Shown here: piece by piece, positions 59,570 to 64,000 of the stretch
Layout: each line of letters opens with the position of its first letter
Position numbering within the stretch: the stretch's first letter is position 1
From: Phorcus lineatus
Lineage: Eukaryota; Mollusca; Gastropoda; Trochida; Trochidae
Length of the DNA stretch: 64,000 nt
Direction of reading: 5' to 3'
NCBI GenBank assembly: GCA_921293015.1
Contig: OV121081.1
Span: forward strand, 78,943,022-79,007,021
Made by a program: the position numbers and the translations under genes
Notes under the pieces: generated by a model
The model's database searches: none
What the model was told of the DNA's origin: nothing
The model's input: only the letters and a program-made list of their open reading frames with translations

Positions 59570-60490
59570 GAGTCGGGAAAGGCAGGGGCCACGGGGCCAG
59601 TTTGCACGTTGGATGAAAAAATGGTCCATTTAAATTTTACTATTGCTAAAATAAATAATTTTAAAAATTCCATATTATGTGTGATAGGCAAAATAAAGAA
59701 AATATATAATCCAACAATCGTCACATAATTAAAAATACAAGAAATCAACAGTTGGCTACTAAATTTTTTTAAAAACCCACTCTAAATAACATTATTTTCC
59801 AAGTTATGAGTCTAAAGTTGACCAATAATGAAAAACGTTTCTGCAGTTTCTGTTGATGGAAAAACATATCTAGATAAGTCATAATTACGTACAATTTCAT
59901 TTTGAAGATGTTCCAATTTTGGTTTATAACCAGTAATGGTACATCTATGGATATACTTTTTGACCAGTAAAATGATTGCATTTACAGGATTATTGATATT
60001 ATTCGTTCATTCCAAGTAAGACAATTTGATTAGTAAATTCTAATAACAGTTGAACAGAGTTAAACCATAATTCTATTTCCTTCCGTAATCTGAAGATAGG
60101 TTTACATTCCCAAAGCATATGGTAAAAGTTTTCTGTTTCCCTTTTGCAAAACAAAGTGGACAAAGTTGTGATGATATATATCCTATTTAAAAAGAAATTA
60201 TCATGTTGGAAGAATATTATGAATAATTCTAAATTGCAACTATTTACGTCTGTGCTTTTTGAACATGTATTAGCAATAATGCTAAATACTAATCATTAGC
60301 AATATCGTTAAAAACATTCCAATCTCTTTCATCAAAATCAATTTGTAAAAACAATTCCCATTTAGAAAGGCTTGGCAGTCGAACAAATTTCGAGAGATTT
60401 GACAACAGCAACAGAATACACAAAGAGTTCGAAATACCAGTAGACACCTTTGGATTAAGAGCGAATGCATGTATCCTGTGCTTGACGACA
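59570..60490 (-). pseudogene. Non-LTR retrotransposon relic (C-terminal zinc-finger-like region)
   Basis: Broken minus-strand frames read LSKWELFLQIDFDERDWNVF, then SQLCPLC, followed after a frameshift by ETENFYHMLWECKPIFRLRK. CPLC...ET..H.LWEC is the C-terminal Cys/His domain that follows the RT in L1- and RTE-like non-LTR elements. Multiple stops and shifts; dead. Confidence 0.6.
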
Positions 60491-60491
60491 T

Positions 60492-60700
60492 GTGCTATTC
60501 ATCGTGAGTTCGATCTTCGATCCCTTGGGATTGATTTCACCATTTGTCCTCAAGGCCAGGATCCTGCTTCAAAATATGTGTCAAGTTGACCTAGGGTTGG
60601 ATAAACAAGTAATAGGCGCAAGACTCTCAGAATGGCAAGACTGGATTGAAGACCGACCTCAACTCGAAGAAGTCTCGATCCGAAGATGTTAGAAATCTTC
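60492..60700 (+). pseudogene. BEL/Pao retrotransposon polyprotein relic, left part
   Basis: The translation FDPLGLISPFVLKARILLQ followed by a W..W motif (LSEWQDWIEDRPQLEE) and SIRRC is the conserved region between RT and RNase H of BEL/Pao elements. It is cut by a MITE at 60701. The right part resumes at 63633 after the duplicated GAAATCTTC. The 5' part of the element is missing. Confidence 0.8.
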
Positions 60701-60875
60701 CAGTCTGATTAAAATCGACCGTTTTCCGAGGAATAAAGTTTTTAAATATTTATTATAGAAGGATTTGAACGTATCTATCGCGGGTTACCCTCTCCACAAC
60801 GGTCTGAAAGCACTCTCCTTGCTCGCACGTTCTGACACCAGTTTAGCGCAGACAAAACCTACCCAGCAGGCACAA

Positions 60876-61007
60876 GACGTCTTTTAGACGTCTAAATTAG
60901 GTCTAAATTGGCTTAGACGTCTATTAGACGTCTATTCGACGTCTTCATTTAGACGTCTAAGCCTAGACGTTGAATAGACGTCTAAAAGACGTCTTAAGAT
61001 AGACCTG
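60876..61007. repeat. Left AGACGTCT array
   Basis: Repeated TTAGACGTCTA-type palindromes directly inside the left terminal repeat, including CTTAGACGTCTATTAGACGT. Confidence 0.88.
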
Positions 61008-61260
61008 CACTTTCATACAATTTTATTATAATGCTCTAATATTTCAGTCTGAAAGATGTTTCCTTTGCTTATTGAATATAAACAAACCTTTCCAAAATTA
61101 GGTATAAAATATTGAAAGATTTCTGTCACTTTACATGAATATTACAATATATTTTGTAGGTAAAGAAAATATTTGCATCAAATAATATATAACACTCAAA
61201 TGTAATTAATATTTATTAAAAGTACAAATTTATAAGAAGAAAAATTATGAAATGTTCTGG

Positions 61261-61342
61261 GTGAAGAGATTCGAACTTCAATCCAGATCGAAATTGTAGT
61301 CAATGCAGTGCTCTGGGCCATGCAGAGTTGCGACCCTTACAT
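61261..61342 (-). repeat. tRNA-like stretch inside the TA element
   Basis: On the minus strand, TGGCCCAGAGCACTGCATTG and then GAAGTTCGAATCTCTTCACC resemble a tRNA A box and B box with tRNA-like spacing. It lacks clean acceptor and anticodon stems, so it is a relic or SINE head rather than a gene. Confidence 0.4.
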
Positions 61343-61387
61343 CAGCTTTAATTAGGCGCCATTTTCAATCCTTTGTTCTCAAAAGAG

Positions 61388-62472
61388 ATGGGATTTCTCG
61401 ATATCAACGCATCTGAAGTGGTGTTCCTTACGGATTTTTTCGTCCACAGTTTAGGTAAGACTATGTTTACTGTATATAGGACACGCTAATTAGTTTTACC
61501 TTGTCAGTAATCAAGATTCTCATTCGTCGGTATCTTTCCTTTGTTTTCAATTGTCGTGCATCTGATGGTATGTACAGCCTCTTCCATAAATAACTTTCAG
61601 CTCGTAATTTTGTGATGCTACTTCAAAATATGTGTGTAGTGTGTTAGTATACATATTTGAAGGAAAATATAGCTTTCTCTATCTTTTTAATGAAACAAAT
61701 AATTAATTCATGACCAAATTCTTTCCCTAGGTTTTCTGTTACCCGAACTTTCATAGTGGAATATTAATGATTAATACACCCTTATTAAATGCAGAGAACC
61801 TGATTCAGTGTAGAACATTTTAATTTTCAGATAACTGTCATTTTAATTCACTGCAAAAGAAACCTTTTTAGATTCAACTATTATTAGTTTCTAGTTAGTA
61901 ATATATAAGTTTCATTTGGTGTCTGTGTATACGTTTATGTTTTATTAAATCAATTTTTTCTGGACACGTAGCTTACCAAATAATTAACAGTGTTAACATA
62001 TATTTTGATTTGCATCTGAACGTATAGGTACAAATGTACAAAATCATAAATTGCGATAACAATTAATTGGTATTTTGTTACCCGAACTTTCATAGTGGAA
62101 TATTAATTATTAAGACACCCTTATTAAATGCAGAGAACCTGATTCAGTGTGGAACATTTTAATGTTCAGATAACTGTCATTTTAATTCACTGCAATTTTC
62201 ATTTGGTGTCTGTGTATACATGTATATTGAATTTTTCAGGACACGTAGCTTACCAAATATTTAACAGTGTTAACATATATTTTGATTTGAATCTGAATAT
62301 ATAGGTACAAATGTTGACCATGATCATGAGTTGAGATAACAATTAAGGTTTCAATTTATTTTCAGATACTTTGACAAATCTGTTACAAGGACGCAGTCAA
62401 GGATACAATTCTCAAGAACGGCGGAATTCTTTTAAGATGCTCTTCGAGGGTGCAGGAAGAAAATGGCCTTGA
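61388..62472 (+). CDS. Possible two-exon mini-gene inside the TA element (57 aa, hypothetical)
   Basis: Exon 61388-61454 (ATG in a GAGATGG context, ending TTTAG|gtaaga) and exon 62366-62472 (after tattttcag) join in phase 1 to give a 57-residue frame ending NSFKMLFEGAGRKWP. The product has no recognisable domain. The intron contains the internal duplication. A frame this short could arise by chance; it is listed because it is the only splice-consistent candidate in the element. Confidence 0.2.
61734..62350 (+). repeat. Tandem duplication of about 300 bp within the TA element
   Basis: CCCGAACTTTCATAGTGGAA, then ATGCAGAGAACCTGATTCAG, GGACACGTAGCTTACCAAAT and TATAGGTACAAATGT occur in the same order twice (about 61740-62040 and 62081-62315). 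The second copy has a deletion of about 60 bases. Confidence 0.85.
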
Positions 62473-63039
62473 ATCAGGACATTCATACTTTAAGAATTAA
62501 TCTTCAGCTTTGGACAGTGATATGAAGATTTGACAAATCTGATTCTAAGTAAAGTTAATTTTTCAAAACATATTTAAAAGGAAATATTTTTGTATTATTA
62601 CAATATATACGTTGATTGCATTAAATAGATTTTTATATTGAATAAATATTTCATCTTATTTGAGCTTTTTTCTTGCTTATTTTCAAGGCACAATTGCTCA
62701 TCACTTAGTTTGAAAATGTTGAATCTATTCATAAGAAATTGTAAACCTAAACATGTAATTAAGTTACCATATCAAATTCTAAAATGGTATCCATTATTAG
62801 TCATTATATTGTTTTAAATGTGAAATAATTGGGCTTAATTGTATCCATTTTCATCTAAAATATGCAATTGTGCCTTACAAAATACAGGTTTTTGTTTGAA
62901 GCTCTGAAACCTGATGAAGTTCCCACTGCATAACATTATTATACTGGGGTATAACACAACCACTAAAGGACATGTGTTAAACTTTTTTCAGACTTCTGTT
63001 AAATATTTTGGGAGGTATTTACACTTCTAATAGAGGTTT

Positions 63040-63350
63040 AATGTAGGTCTAACAAACGTCTAAAAGACGTCTAATAAACGTCTAAAAGACATCTAGTAGA
63101 CGTCTAATAAATGTCTAAAAAACGTCTAATAAACGTCTAAAAGACGTCTAATAAATGTCTAAAAGACGTCTAATATACGTCTAAAAGACGTCTAATATAC
63201 GTCTAGACGTCTAATATACGTCTAATAGACGTCTACCTTTAGACGTCTAATAGACGTCTAGGCTTAGACGTCTTTCTAGTCCCACAGATTAGACTATATT
63301 TAGACGTCTTTAAGACGTCTAGGCTAGACGTCTAATAGACGTCTATGTGC
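63040..63350. repeat. Right AGACGTCT array
   Basis: More than 20 ACGTCTA words, mostly as TCTAAAAGACGTCTAATA units of 18-20 bases, becoming plain AGACGTCT palindromes towards the right terminus. Confidence 0.9.
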
Positions 63351-63632
63351 CTGCTGGGTAGTCATTAGTGGACCAATCATATCATCCCGTTTAAAATAAA
63401 GATAGCGGCGCTAGAGGTTAATAAATGGTAAACGGGAGTTACTTGCCCCTATATACTGATACCCAAAGCTTTTGCCGCTGTCATTGTGATTGGCTAGTAG
63501 AGATTGCGTCAGAACGTGCAGGCAAGGAGGGTGCTTTTAGACCTTTGTGGAGAGGACAGCTTACGATATACTAGTAGTACGTTCGAATCAAAACTTTTAT
63601 TCCTCGGAACACAGTCGATTTTAATCAGGCTG

Positions 63633-64000
63633 GAAATCTTCAATCTTGGAAACTGCGTTACAGCCTACATTCGATTTAATGATGCGGCAGGAAACATCTC
63701 GATCTTGCTCTTTAGTGATGGCCAAGGCTCGTGTGACTCCTACTAAGAAAGTGACATTATCTAAACTTGAACTTACAGCTGCTTGTATTGCCATGAAGTT
63801 ATCCTGATTTCTCTAAAGATAACTTCAAATGACAATCGACAGTACACACTTCTGGACTGAAAGTATGTTTGTCACATGCTATATAAACAACAATACTTCA
63901 AGATTCAAAACCTTTGTGACCAACAGAATCACCATTATCCAAGATGACTCAGACACTAACCGGTGGAGGTATGTACAATCCGCACACAATCCGCCCGATG
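63633..64000 (+). pseudogene. BEL/Pao retrotransposon polyprotein relic, right part
   Basis: Continuation of 60492-60700: AYIRFNDAAGNIS, then MAKARVTPTKKVTLSKLELT, then a frame with TFVTNRITIIQDDSD and WRYVQSAHNP at the window edge. These match the RNase H and following region of BEL/Pao polyproteins (K.R+.P.K..T+.++ELTA; FV.NRV..I......WRYV....NPAD). Frameshifts and a deletion of some tens of codons between the two parts show it was already decayed. Confidence 0.8.

Larger units (their letters stand above)
60862..63358. mobile_element. 2.5-kb element with TA duplication and AGACGTCT arrays
   Basis: Terminal inverted repeats CCCAGCAGGCACA at both ends, flanked by TA (60860-60861 and 63359-63360). 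The empty site in the sister MITE copy has a single TA, proving the duplication. Both subterminal regions consist of palindromic AGACGTCT words: about 60876-61007 on the left, and 63040-63350 on the right with units of roughly 10-20 bases. The interior has an internal duplication (61734-62350), a tRNA-like stretch (61261-61342) and at most a very short possible gene. No transposase was recognised. The TA target fits Tc1/mariner- or ISL2EU-type mobilisation. Confidence 0.82.
60701..63632. mobile_element. Mutator-type MITE, copy split by a second element
   Basis: Ends match the intact copy at 39684-40129 (CAGTCTGATTAAAATCGACC; right end complementary). A perfect 9-base duplication GAAATCTTC flanks it (60692-60700 and 63633-63641). 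Without the inner element (60862-63358) it is about 433 bases. The uninterrupted copy shows the original site AAAACCTAGTCATTAG, which fixes the inner insertion point. Confidence 0.88.

Noticed and set aside
1-64000. CRISPR arrays, bacterial operons, ribosomal RNA genes
   Set aside because: None found. Repeats here are eukaryotic transposons and satellites, and gene structure is intron-rich. The AGACGTCT arrays lack unique spacers of constant length.

Overview
The window is animal nuclear DNA: AT-rich, with GT-AG introns, most of it introns and transposons. It most likely comes from a mollusc. The grounds are a two-and-a-half-gene cluster of invertebrate-type CLCA genes, hammerhead-bearing Penelope-like retroelements, tRNA-derived SINEs, and a GTGAGTGAGTGAG...ACGCCGC repeat relic that I associate with gastropod and bivalve genomes. 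The phylum call is inference; no species is claimed.

Layout. 1-2526 (minus): the first coding exons of NAA35, the NatC N-terminal acetyltransferase auxiliary subunit, running off the left edge. 2527-4925: its upstream DNA with a SINE. 4926-9290: a pile-up of Penelope-like elements (PLEs), 5'-truncated, with inverted terminal repeats and embedded hammerhead ribozymes. 9404-11355: palindromic repeats. 11402-13587 (plus): a compact three-exon gene joining a signal peptide to the C-terminal part of a CLCA protein. 16700-17610: a dead mariner. 18077-33509 (plus): a complete 13-exon CLCA gene (A, 956 aa). Its second intron holds a 3-kb piggyBac element that carries its own spliced second gene. 33671-35181: a dead Tc1 element. 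38325-38500 (minus): an inverted relic of a CLCA last exon. 39000-45000: MITEs. 45131-55645 (plus): a second complete 13-exon CLCA gene (B, about 966 aa). 55646-64000: intergenic repeats ending in a BEL/Pao retrotransposon relic. That relic is split by a Mutator-type MITE, which is itself split by a 2.5-kb element with TA target duplications and dense AGACGTCT arrays.

Genes A and B keep the full CLCA layout: signal peptide, HEFAH zinc-protease domain, VWA domain with complete MIDAS, fibronectin-like domain, one C-terminal membrane helix. Seven of their 13 exons have identical lengths, so they are tandem duplicates. With the short gene and the inverted exon relic they show a locus that expands and decays by duplication. 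Most of the remaining sequence is layered mobile DNA.
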